Both the position numbers and the translations under genes were made by a program. A model generated the notes under the pieces. It did not search any database, was not told where the DNA came from, and saw only the letters and a list, made by a program, of their open reading frames with translations. From Diadema setosum (Eukaryota; Echinodermata; Echinoidea; Diadematoida; Diadematidae), in NCBI GenBank assembly GCA_033980235.1, contig CM067077.1, positions 1,919,501 to 1,983,500 on the forward strand: a stretch of DNA of 64,000 bases, read 5' to 3'. Below, one piece after another: positions 29,570-39,390 of the stretch. Within the stretch, counting starts at the first letter, position 1, and each line of letters starts with the position of its first letter.

Positions 29570-29570
<1 letters not shown>

Positions 29571-29621
<51 letters not shown>

Positions 29622-29692
29622 CTTCCTTCTCTCTCCCTCTTTCTCTCTCTTTCTTCCTCTCTCTCCCTCTCTCTCTGTCTCCTTCTCTCTCC
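29571..29692. repeat. (CA)n followed by CT-rich tract
   Basis: About 24 perfect CA units (29571-29619) are followed directly by about 70 bp of imperfect CT/CCT repeat. All three forward frames and the Cys-Val minus frames here are artefacts. Confidence 0.95.
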
Positions 29693-30747
29693 AGCGTGGA
29701 AGTCGGGTCGAATGAAAATGGTCGAAACAGAAAACTGGATTAGAAATTGTCCCTTTCATTCTCACTTCCGTAAACACGTACGTGGCTGACAGTGCGTTCA
29801 CAGGTCGTCGCTATTTGTACAATAGGGTATAATCATCGAATATTGGGATTAGGCGATAAAATGTGTTTTGGTGACAATGGATGTCTGCGTGTCTACGCAC
29901 GGGTGACGACGGAGTCATTCGCAGCGCGTTCTCACAGTGCGTGACCCGCGTCAAATCGAACACTAACAGTGGCGCCACATCGCTAGTCGGGAAATGAACG
30001 TGTTCTATAAAAATGTTGCACCCAAACGTGCAATATCACCACCGAGAAGTCTAGACAAAGGTTAATAGCTGCTGAGTTCGGGACTCTTTGTTACGTATTG
30101 TACGGAGCGTGTCTCCGCGGCTTCACTGTATTTAACCTTTTGTGTGCTATAAGTAATGTGTGGCTCAAAACCCTCATAGCATTGTATAAAGCCCCTGACA
30201 CAGAACGGGTTAATCTCAATCTATGAGTTACACACGGGTTATACCTTGTACCTGAAGGAATCAGCCCGGGGCATCAGTAGTGGTGAGAAAATCACTGTCA
30301 CTATCACTGTTATCTGCTGCAGAACTTTCTACTGCAAGATAGATTAATGTTGCCATATTTTAACCTTTTCCAGTGCTCTGATCAATTTTTTGCCATTTGT
30401 TAAGAAAGGAGGCAAAGAAAAGTGATATAAAAGTCAAATTACCATTTAATTATCTGAACGTATTACATGTACTCTTTTAAGTGACTTGCTATTTCGTGTT
30501 CAGGTATTTTGCATTCGAGAGACTTTATAGAGTAATCTCAAACAATACGATAGAGGATTCATTAAGATTACACATAAAACAGTCCGGTATTTAGCTTTAG
30601 AGTTGTTGGTGTGTCAGGTTTTTACGAAACGACTATATTTTTCGCAACAATAAATCAATACAGATAATAAATGGCGATAAAGTCATCTCTTGCTGATTTG
30701 TAGAGAGAAATTGGAAACTTCATGTTTTGGTCAATAATTTCGTTGCT
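29693..30747. other. Noncoding, no gene recognised
   Basis: About 1 kb without repeats or long frames. Nothing further is supported. Confidence 0.5.
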
Positions 30748-31152
30748 TTAAAGGGATAGTACAGTATTGGTGGAGATGAGAATTGGGCTTTTAACTTTTT
30801 GCGAGATACTAAGAAAACATATATGAAATAGTACAGAACATATCATTTTAAGAGGAATTCAAAGTTTATTTGCTGAAAATCGGGTTTGGAATGACTGAAA
30901 TATCAAAAAAACAAAGTAAAACAAAGCGATCGTAATAAAAGTTTTAATTTAAAAGGTGGGTCCCACACTTTATTAAAATCGCTCTGCTTTGGATATCTCA
31001 GCTATTTGAAAACCAATTTTCATCAAATAAAAGTTGAATTCCTCATGGAATTACATCCTCTTTCATATTTCATAAGAGGTTTCTCATTATCTCACCAAAA
31101 AGTGTTAGAAACCTGAAATTAGGTCTCAACCAAAACTATACAATCCCTTTAA
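30748..31152. mobile_element. Fold-back MITE, TTAA-ended family, diverged copy
   Basis: It starts TTAAAGGGATAGTACAGT and ends with the inverse, ATACAATCCCTTTAA. The two halves are imperfect reverse complements over nearly the whole 405 bp. For example, a stretch reading GAAATATCAAAAAAACAAAG pairs with a mirror carrying TTTGGATATCTCAGC. There is no coding capacity. It belongs to the same family as the 391-bp elements at 53956 and 60603 but is more diverged and carries a different centre. TTAA at both ends is either the target-site duplication or part of the terminal inverted repeat. Confidence 0.85.
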
Positions 31153-33529
31153 TCACCTCAAGATAAGGCCCCAGCAACGATGGAGACATTCGTAAGCCGT
31201 AATGGAATGCGAGGTGCCATCAATTGATAGAATCGGTTTACTTCTTTGAAGTTGTTGAGAAGGCCAGGTTATTAGACCCTCTGACACGCTCTAGTTTGCT
31301 ACAAGGACGGGGAGAATGGACAGTCATGCATCATGGACCCCGCCATGTCACCCTCGGAATGTGCTCCCTGAAAAATTAATGAAGTATGAAGTGTTACGTA
31401 ACATGATTTAGCAACGTCGATAGTGGTAATTAAAATGGAACATTGTGTTGATGGGCTTCCTAACCTAACCCAGGTTTGACCCTCGTTACGACAATTAGAG
31501 TTCAATTTGTCTTCTGCAATAAAATATCGTGATTCATCATAGGCCATGATAATAAGTTACGCTTGCAAATTTCTGACGGGGATATTATGATGAAGATATT
31601 AATGGACATTTACCTCTGATTTTAGATATTTAACGACGAATTTCTTTCCGCTGACGGGAACTAAACACATGGAATCTCATGTCACTCAGGCGCAGAATTT
31701 GATGAGCTCACTGAATACAAAGTCACTGCTTTTGGTTTTCCTCTGTCGATTTATAATTCTTCCGATACGAAGCGCATCATAGCAGTACATGAACGAGATA
31801 ATGTTGGTTCTGAGACGGAACGGCAGGACCTTGGGAACCACTCTGGTCCGAGGTGCATTCAGAGAGTTCTGGTCACTCGGCCTTTGAGGCGCCTTTTGGT
31901 TTCCCTTCCGTCCATCTTTGCTTTTCTGATCTGACGAGGTGCAGATTATGAGAAAGAGATGACACGATGCCACACTTCACCGGGCATCCTGAGGCAGTCT
32001 AGACGGTATTACGTAATCATCCCTGGCCTTTCCCACACGAACACTTCGATATCGACATGGACCTAGGTCCATGATATCGAGCGCCTTACTTATCATGACT
32101 CATTTCACCACTTACCAAACCAAGGAGCTTGGTGAAATATTTCGGCACATTGATCGATATTAAAGTGAAAGGATGAGACTTGTGCACGACTGAGAAACTT
32201 GATACCATGTATTATTTAGAATATCCTTTCTGTGCTATCACTCGACAGAGTGCTGTGATAACATTTACCAACTTATTCCGGTATTCACTCGTGTTTAGTG
32301 GCAACCTTGCGAGACACACTCACGTGTGTAGTTTTGTTGCGGTCTGATGTAAATCGGCACGTGTGTATTACTATAGTTGCTACATCGGGTTATTTTGATC
32401 ACTCTCTTACATTGAAGAGTGTCATCGGCGCCAATGATTAAACGACACAGTATTCACCCACCCACACACATACACACATAGGACAGTTCTGTACACACAC
32501 TTAGCGGAAAAGTTAGTCGCTTGAAAATTCCAATACTATCGGTGATGAATGTTAGCATGTTTTTTATGTAATATCTTGTCGTCGAGGATAGCAATGGTGA
32601 CGGCAAGCCATGAGAAAAGATGGGGCACGGTGTGTCTGATCGCGAGAAACTGGAATCGTGTCAGAGGAATGAGGAATCAAATCGAGGTTGAAGGGTTTAG
32701 CGTGGACCTATAAAAATGGTCTGTCAAACACATCAACCTCGGCGTCATTCTCCTGATATCAGGAGCGTATATACTGTATACATGTACTTACAACAACTCG
32801 GGGACGTAAGGGCTCGGGGACCTAAGGGCTCCAACACCATGTAAAGTTTGCGTACCTATGGCAAGGAGGTACTACACGGAGTTGTGAGCTTTTACACGGT
32901 ATAACATCCTGTTCCATGTTGTAAGTGTGAGAAAGTATGAGAAAGATTAGCATCAGATGAATCCATGGTAAGACACGCACTCAAACTCACAAGCACACGA
33001 AACACACACTCAAATATTATCATAAGTCCCTGTGCACATGCAGATAAGCCATAGTCCTTTTTCCCTGATACTCATCTATTCATGATATTATGGATGGTAC
33101 ACACATAGAAAATATATGCAGACAAATATACATCTACGTTGTATGATTATTTCAGCAGTCTTAACCCTGTCAAGAGAATTGATACAAGAGACATTAACAG
33201 TATATCTGACTTCGTGATGTGCCTCGAGGAAGTATTAGCGTATCTCCAATTCATTGTCTATGTTCTGTGTACTGTCCATAGCCATTCATCCGTGATGCGA
33301 AAAGATAGCTTTAACGTTACAAAATTATCAGAAGTACTGCCCCAAACTTTGAGCATTTCACGATGTTTCGTCCCAAAACAAAATCAAACATTCGAAAGGA
33401 AAATCCAACAATCAGCATCGATCCTCGTATACTGAGGAAATCTATCGTCGTCCTTTATATATTCGTTCTGGTTTCTTTTTTGTTGTTGTTGCCTATTTAT
33501 ACTTTGATTTTCTTTGTAGATGTGTGTGG
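31153..33529. other. Noncoding, small palindromes
   Basis: No gene is recognised. An imperfect palindrome lies at 32046-32080 centred on CCTAGG, a weaker inverted repeat at about 32103-32138, and a 16-bp direct repeat (CTCGGGGACSTAAGGG) twice at 32797-32828. Confidence 0.5.
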
Positions 33530-33583
33530 TTTGTTTGTTTGTTTGTTTGTTTGTTTGTTGTTTGTTCTGTTTTGTTTTGTTTT
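33530..33583. repeat. (TTTG)n tetranucleotide repeat
   Basis: Perfect TTTG units, then TTTTG variants, about 54 bp. Confidence 0.9.
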
Positions 33584-33929
33584 ATAACCGGCCCGAAAGC
33601 AGCATCCTTCAACGTATTGCACTCTTCCCACGTGATTCCCCTATAGACGATTTTGAAATAACTTTGCTAACTATAATTTGCAGTGGCAGTGTCTAGTCTC
33701 GGCAAGAGAAACTTTCCGCAGCCTTGCAAGAAGTTGTTACTTTTTGTATTGGGTGGTCTTTGTTGGACGATCGTGCCTGTTCTAGCAGGCTAAAGTGGTT
33801 GGCATGGGTACAAGTTACGTCCACCTTTTCTCTGGCTGGATATCTTTCTGCTCTTAGTTTCACTGTCTCGGTCCTTTGAGGGGAAAGAGATGAAGGGGAA
33901 AGAAGAGTATGAAACATTACTTTGAAATG

Positions 33930-34198
33930 ATGCCTTTTGTCGTAACCATGGCACCCTGTGGCGAGACATGCGCACTAGCCTCGTCAGAAGCCCGCTGCCC
34001 GCTGAGCCGTCGGCCCACTCCTTCTCTCCTCTTGGTAATACCATCATCTCTGGCGCTGCGCTCCTCTCTGCGTGGTATTCACATCCCCTGCTGTCGCCGT
34101 TCAAATCCGCGTCGATTGCCCTTCAGCGCCAGGTCGCACGCCGCGCGCACTGGCGACGCCACAGCGATGGATCCAGGGAGACTGTACTTGGTGGCCAA
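33930..34198 (+). promoter_or_regulatory. GC-rich, CpG-rich block; candidate 5' end of the receptor gene
   Basis: A roughly 270-bp block stands out from its AT-rich surroundings by high GC and many CpG (GCGCTGCGC, CGCACGCCGCGCGC). It lies about 2.7 kb upstream of the receptor LBD exon on the same strand and ends at a splice-donor-like GTAAGC. No TATA box was identified. Its role as promoter or first exon is an inference from composition and position. Confidence 0.3.
34167..34198 (+). CDS. Candidate first coding exon of the receptor (MDPGRLYLVA + 2 nt)
   Basis: ATG at 34167 sits in a good context (ACAGCGATGG) and gives MDPGRLYLVA. It is followed by a donor-like AA/GTAAGC at 34198/34199 in phase 2. 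Joining to an acceptor after CAG at 36943 gives an Asn codon (AA+T) and then continues in frame into MKVGELPF of the LBD exon. The frame is open upstream to an ATG at 33909, so the coding part could be longer. Against this call, a better-looking acceptor (CACTCAG at 36923) would put the join out of frame, and a first exon elsewhere encoding a DBD is the usual arrangement. It is supported only by frame compatibility, composition and splice-like motifs. Confidence 0.22.
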
Positions 34199-34643
34199 GT
34201 AAGCGTGAGAATCGTTTGGTTACCAGTTGGCGGATCACTCAATCGAACAGCGTTCCATCGAAGGTCGCTGCTTACTACCCTTCTCACATACGGTTTCATG
34301 TTGCAGCCTGATGTTGGGCAGATCTCTAAGGAAAAAAAAATAAATGAAAGAAAGAAATTAAGCAGAGGGAGCAGTAGGAAAGCAAGAAAGTAATGGTAGA
34401 GCATAATTGCAATATCCTGCGACTCTACCTCGAAAACGAAAAATCTTGGCGCGCGCCAGATGGCTTAGCTGGGCGCGTTCTTTTATTTCGTGCTGCGTTG
34501 CCACAGTCATCAGAAAGTAACGCGTATCTCTTACTAAAATCATCATATTTCTATTCTGTGGAACGAGTTTGCGTCATTTGCACTTTCTGAACGTGATCAT
34601 GAAGGATATCAGCAAGAAGAAGTCATTGTTGGCCTATAGGCCG

Positions 34644-34681
34644 CGGTGGTGGTGGTAGTGGTGGTGGTGGTGGTGGTGGTG
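34644..34681. repeat. (GGT)n array
   Basis: Imperfect GGT units, preceded by CCTATAGG. Confidence 0.9.
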
Positions 34682-36280
34682 TTTGTGTGAATGTGTGCTG
34701 TTAGTGTATCATGTGCAAGGAGCTGGTCCCTCCTTTCTATAGTGTTTGTGAAGATGTGTCTGATAAGTGAGCTTGAGTATAACTTTATAAATACGGTATG
34801 CATGATACCTGGCCGTAAATTCGTGCTTTCTACCATATATCTCTAAAATAAGTTATTTCATCCACGCATTCGATACACATTGTATTTATGGTAATAGAAG
34901 GTGTACTCTTACAATGAGGAACGGTATCCATTCAATAGACGCTGTGATGGGGTTACCTTCTTTTGTCTTTTTTAGTTCATCTGCAGTTTAATCCTATATC
35001 TTCAAGATTTGAAAACCTTATTTTGATTTGAAGTGCTCATTGAAACCAAAGCCTTACCATTTGAAAAAGGCTAGTGATCTTGCCAAAATAAAGATGGAGA
35101 AATACATATTATGCCTTTAAAAAAAGAAACTCTGGTGGGCATTTTTTTAAAGTCATCATAAATGTTTAACTTTCATATTTCGGACCGCAGAGATGAGTGT
35201 AAGGATTTGCATGTGTGTTTGCAGACGTCATTTTATACTGTTTGAAATAGAAGCAAATACTGTACTCATATGTTCTAGAGTTTTATTTCATTGATATGAA
35301 ATTATGAACGTAATATGCTTTATGAAAGAAACCAACGCATCAAACGCCATCGATTTCATTAGTGAGGCTAGACATATTCCAAAAGATGTGTTTGGCTTCT
35401 GCTTGTAGCTAAAAGAGGATGAGTGGGGCTGGCGTCTCTTTCCATGTAAACTACGTCAACGAGTTGATCTGATTAACACGATGGTTTCATCGATTGAAAC
35501 TGATTACGTAACGCGTTCTGAAAAGTTTGACCCTGTTCACTGTAGCGCGAAAGAAAGCCCATTCACGTGGGTATGGTACACGTGAACGTGGTGCGTAAAT
35601 AATAACAACGCGTTCAGTGGGCCACCACTGCCTGCCGAATCGTCATACAGGCATCTTTCAGCTTGCAAGTGTGTTTTGATGATCGACAGAGAGGTGAAAG
35701 TAATTCTGTCGGCGATTTCACCACAACTGCACAGGTTATGTGTATTCATGTTTTTCGCAAGACTTCCGTGCGTCTCTAGGAAGCTTTTGACTCTATTTTT
35801 AGCCTTTTCTGGCCCGCTGCCACAAGTCATAGAGATTCACCTCACGGAGCTCACTTTGGTTTGTTGACGTCGTTTGTTTTTGTGTTGGCGTTGCGGTTCT
35901 TCAACAGTTTCTAATTTTGAAATAGTATTTTTTCTGCAAAATCGCGTGATTCTGTTGATTTCTGTAGGCCTAGCCTTTTTTTTTTTGCACGCCACAGCCA
36001 TTCAACTGATAGGCTTGCTATCTTCTTCATACCATAAACTACCTGATGGAAACATCGAACATAATCATTGCTTTGGCAAGTAATGCAAAACCAAAAGCAA
36101 ACAAAGTGGAAAAAAAAGTGTATCATGAAACAATATTTCAAACAGTCTAGGGAAAGTAGAATATTGGTTTCCGTAACCCTTAAAAAAAAACCCACAGGTT
36201 TCTTTGTGACGAATCCAAAGGCAGGCATAAATCAGATAGTACCCTCCTAAATCTCGTTCCGTAGATTCCGTAAGTGACCT

Positions 36281-36299
36281 CCCCCCCCCCCCCCCCCCC
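36281..36299. repeat. Poly(C) run
   Basis: Nineteen consecutive C. The poly-Gly minus-strand frame is an artefact. Confidence 0.95.
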
Positions 36300-36430
36300 A
36301 TATAATGTCTCGCGCAGGTGATCATGTGTCGACGCTCCTTAGGTTTGAATTATCTAAATTGATCAGATTCGCTGTACTCCAGGAGAAGGTGTTTATAGGC
36401 CAATGAACTTTAACAATGTTTCCTCTCTCC

Positions 36431-36457
36431 CTATCTATCTATCTATCTATCTATCTA

Positions 36458-36493
<36 letters not shown>

Positions 36494-36540
36494 TGTATCT
36501 ATCTATCTATCTATCTATCTGTCTATCTATCTGTATATCT
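36431..36540. repeat. (CTAT)n/(CTGT)n tetranucleotide array
   Basis: About 110 bp of CTAT units with internal CTGT and GTAT variants, about 400 bp upstream of the receptor exon. Confidence 0.95.
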
Positions 36541-36800
36541 CTTTTTGAAAATGGGCTGTGTATTTCTCCTAAATTCTGACCGAACCGAACTGAACTTATA
36601 AAAGTGACAGCTATCCCGTTGTGTATCCAAACCGAACAAGCTCTTTTTATGTTGCTGTTTCTTGAATGATTGTTATGGTAGTGATAATAATAGTAATGAT
36701 AATTTATTTTTATGAATCATCATTATCATGAGGATTTGAACATACATTGTAGTATCGCCCGTGTATGTGTCAAGAACCATAACATCACAGATATATCTCG

Positions 36801-36834
36801 TTGTTGTTGTTGTTGTTGTTATTATTATTATTGT
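36801..36834. repeat. (GTT)n(ATT)n
   Basis: A short trinucleotide tract about 110 bp upstream of the LBD exon. Confidence 0.85.
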
Positions 36835-36943
36835 TCTTATTAGGCTTGTGTCAAAAGAGATGGAGTAAATTTGGCGATGGTTAATAAACTCATTATCTGC
36901 ACACTTTTTTTCACTTCACTCAGATCACTTCATCGTCTGACAG

Positions 36944-37704
36944 TATGAAGGTGGGCGAGCTACCCTTCAATCCTCACCGGCGAAGCTGCCCGTGGAGCCG
37001 AGTGGGCTTGACTGATCAAGACGTCAACAGCAACCCATCTCCAGCACTCCAGCGACCGTCGCCGCTAACAGCTCTCCTTTTCGAAGCCAGCAATTCAGCG
37101 GCGTCATCGGCATCCGACTCGACGTCATCGACGGAGCATGAAACCGCAACGACACCGCTGCCGACGCAGCCCTACGTGCCCCAGAGGTGTACCTGTCCAT
37201 GTAGCGACAGCGTGAAATTGGTGCGCGACCCGACGTGTGGTATGGACATGGACTTAGCAAGATGGCTGACAAAATGTGCAGAGTTTGGACACGGGCACAC
37301 AAGCCCAGCCAACATCAACAACGTCCATGACAGACAATTACTCGTGTGCTCAGCCTGGAAGGACATCGTCATTCTGTACATGGCGCAGAACAAGTTCGAT
37401 TTCACCGTAGTGTATGCCGCAATACGCGACTACATGCACCTCCATCTACCACCACAACAGAGTAGTTACGTGCAGTCATATTCTCCACTCTGTACAACTG
37501 GCGAACAGTTCCAAGGGGATGTCTTTGGCAAGACAGGTGGTGTCACGCAGACCTACGCGCACCCATTGAGGAGGGGGAGTGACTTTGGGATCCCTACCAT
37601 GAGAACTGTTGAGCAGCTCAGGTTTACCCTCTCCAAGCTGCGCCAAATGCAGCTGGACTCCAAAGAATACGCAGTACTCAGGATCCTGCTGCTGCTGAAT
37701 TCAG
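36944..37704 (+). CDS. Nuclear receptor ligand-binding domain exon (NR2E-like), helices 3 to 8
   Basis: This exon encodes the hinge-like part and first half of a nuclear receptor LBD. The protein would be a ligand-regulated or orphan transcription regulator. From the Met at 36945, residues 1-90 are a Ser/Thr/Pro-rich, low-complexity hinge-like region. Residues 102-115 (MDLARWLTKCAEF) fit helix 3. Residues 124-147 (NNVHDRQLLVCSAWKDIVIL) match the conserved LBD signature, with the D-x-Q-like core and the invariant Trp. Residues 222-253 (VEQLRFTLSKLRQMQLDSKE, then YAVLRILLLLNS) match helices 7-8 of TLX/PNR-type receptors. Residues 160-215 form a long, Gln/Ser/Gly-rich spacer. The exon ends at TCAG/GTAAAA, phase 1. 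The start is uncertain: the Met may be internal, with an acceptor at 36943 or at 36923. The zinc-finger DBD is absent here. The family call is firm; the NR2E subgroup is inferred from the C-terminal half. Confidence 0.88.
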
Positions 37705-38290
37705 GTAAAAACCATTGAGTATTGTGGTTACATGAGTTACACTCAATGACACCATTCAGTTAAATCCACCGTCGTCATAGATACACCTTGCACACATTAT
37801 GACAATATTGGACAGACCGTAGAATACTTCATTTCCTTAATAGCTGAGGAGAGACCATGAACATATAGTTGGTATAATGTAAATGTCAGTGTCCTGAGAG
37901 ACTCATGCCCAGTCTTAACCTTTGTTGATGTTGCCGCAATTATACTGAACGATGTGAAAAACCACACCACGATGGAGTAGGTGCAATGTATGTTATCAAA
38001 TATTATGTCATTTGCGTATACATAGTAGGCTCTATATCTGTTCACTTTAGCTAGTGTGTTATGATGGATCTATTTATCCAGGGCAGCCTCATTCAACGTA
38101 AGCAGTTGGCAAGATTTGAACTTAGTCCCGTCATTTGAAAGCCAAGTCTTATCCACCATACCATAGTCACACCCCCTCCCCCACAAACAATTCAGTTGTT
38201 TCCTATTCAGACATGTTTCAGTGTGTATATCTGAGTACAGGTTGATAGAAATGATTGTAATCTTACATTCGTTCTTCTTGTACACTGTAG
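37705..38290 (+). other. Intron in the receptor LBD
   Basis: A 586-bp GT-AG intron: donor G/GTAAAAACC at 37705 and acceptor TACACTGTAG at 38281-38290 after a TTC-rich tract. Splicing joins Ser253 to Asp254 in phase 1 and makes a continuous LBD sequence (LLLLNSDLHSLKDSR) matching the helix 8-9 region of nuclear receptors. It contains a tRNA-derived SINE on the opposite strand. Confidence 0.85.
38050..38172 (-). mobile_element. tRNA-derived SINE inside the receptor intron
   Basis: On the minus strand the head reads GACTATGGTATGGTGGATAA (A-box-like), then GACTTGGCTTTCAAATGACG (anticodon-arm-like), then a B-box-like AGTTCAAATC about 35 nt later. A non-tRNA body continues towards 38050. This is the usual head of a tRNA-derived SINE. 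It is antisense to the host gene. Ends and target duplication were not resolved. Confidence 0.5.
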
Positions 38291-38529
38291 ATCTTCACTC
38301 GTTGAAGGACAGCAGAGCTGTGGAGAAAGCCAGCGAGAAAGTGCACACGGCCCTCATGGAGTATGAAACGCTCAAGTACCCGGATGATCCTTTGCGTCTC
38401 TCTCACATGCTGCTCTTGCTGCCCGGTGTGCGAGGCTTCAGCGCCGCTGTCTTCGAGAACCTTTTCTACCACCACCTCATCGGGGATACCAGCGTGGCTT
38501 CGGTGCTGCGAGAACTCATGGTGCGGTAA
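38291..38529 (+). CDS. Nuclear receptor LBD terminal exon, helices 9 to 12 with AF-2
   Basis: This exon completes the LBD. After the phase-1 join it reads DLHSLKDSRAVEKASEKVHT, which is the helix 8-9 loop and helix 9. YPDDPLRLSHMLLLLPGVRG follows, then AAVFENLFYHHLIGDTSVAS (helices 10/11), and finally VLRELM-VR and TAA at 38527. YP..P.R...LLLLLP..R followed by E.LF....IG....LL..M is typical of the RXR/NR2 superfamily and closest in pattern to NR2E receptors (TLX, PNR, FAX-1). VLRELM fits the AF-2 activation-helix consensus (two hydrophobics, any residue, Glu, two hydrophobics), so coactivator binding is plausible. From Met 36945 the spliced product is 332 residues. The gene ends two residues after AF-2, without a C-terminal extension. 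Confidence 0.9.
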
Positions 38530-38968
38530 TGGAGCCAACGCCCACAACCAGTCGGGGAATTCCCTCCTTCGAACATTCGCATACGGAAGGGAGGGGAGGG
38601 GAGGAGAGAGGAGGGGAGGGGTGCGTCTCACTTTCTGTTTTTGTTTTGTTTAGATGATCACTTTCGAGATATTGTAAAATGATTACAGAATCAAGTCCAC
38701 CTCTCGTGAGTCTACAATGGAGTGAAATTTGTCCATTGGCATTTTAAAGTACCGGCCGGTAAAGATCTCATTGAAGATAGGTAAACAAAACAATTAAACA
38801 AAAGATAGAAACTTAGAATTAACACAGCGAAAACCATAACTAAGTTTATTGTTCAAGCAAGGTAACCGCATATTTCCTGGACAACATATACCTAGTTTTG
38901 TCTGAGCAACTGCAAATAGTACGACGGGGTGAGACAGAAGTTAAGATGATGAAAAAAAAAAAAGATGA

Positions 38969-38974
38969 AATAAA
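38969..38974 (+). terminator. Candidate poly(A) signal (proximal)
   Basis: AATAAA 440 nt after the receptor stop codon, within an A-rich stretch. It is a plausible proximal polyadenylation signal. Confidence 0.35.
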
Positions 38975-39366
38975 TAACACTTATGAATAGTATGACAATC
39001 AGTAATTATATCAAATTCAACGTGACAGGCTAATATTAGAGCCACAGTTCAGGTAAAAGGGAAGTAGATTTGATGAGCAAAGAAAAATGACCCGGATGTT
39101 ATTCATTGATCTCATTTAACCTGCACGACACTGAGACCTTTTTCAAGAGAAGATAGTCCGTGGTGCTGTGGTGATCTCGATTATAACAATGATTATCTCT
39201 GACTTGGTGACAGGCATCTTGTAACTACAAAATAGATTTGCCTTTTACTGTATGATCTATCTCCTCCATTTTCTTCAATTCTACACTTCTTTACTTAACA
39301 AAGATCTAACCTTTGATGAAAATCTGAAATATTGTTTTATTTATTGAAGTATTTGTATGAATATGT

Positions 39367-39372
39367 AATAAA
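39367..39372 (+). terminator. Candidate poly(A) signal (distal)
   Basis: AATAAA about 840 nt after the stop, followed 20-40 nt later by a GT-rich element (GTGAAATGTGCGCCTTTTGG). This is the better-formed of the two signals. Confidence 0.45.
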
Positions 39373-39390
39373 ACACTAAAGCTGTGAAAT

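Larger units (their letters stand above)
20541..29570. other. Noncoding, no gene recognised
   Basis: About 9 kb without a recognisable gene. It includes a G-rich tract near 21505-21523, a 24-A run at 23836-23859 behind a short CA repeat, a TTC array at 24343-24407, T-runs near 22180 and 24500, and two octamer sites at 26666-26684. A weakly coding-like minus-strand stretch lies at 28839-29042. The longest frame (25190-25768) runs over T-rich DNA and has no domain. Confidence 0.5.
34199..36943 (+). other. Noncoding, candidate intron 5' of the LBD exon
   Basis: The interval lies between the candidate first exon and the LBD exon. It holds SSRs (GGT at 34644-34681, poly(C) at 36281-36299, CTAT at 36431-36540, GTT/ATT at 36801-36834), an inverted pair of CACGTG sites at 35562-35586 and a TAGGCCTA at 35965. 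I looked here for the two-finger nuclear receptor DBD (C-x2-C-G-D/E, then C-x2-C-x-x-F-F) and did not find it. The 3' end is pyrimidine-rich with AGs at 36923 and 36943. Confidence 0.4.
38530..39390 (+). other. 3' UTR of the receptor gene (inferred)
   Basis: AT-rich noncoding DNA after the stop codon. A purine-rich stretch of GGGGAGG units lies at 38586-38622, and two AATAAA hexamers are the likely ends. No other open frame is credible here. Confidence 0.5.
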
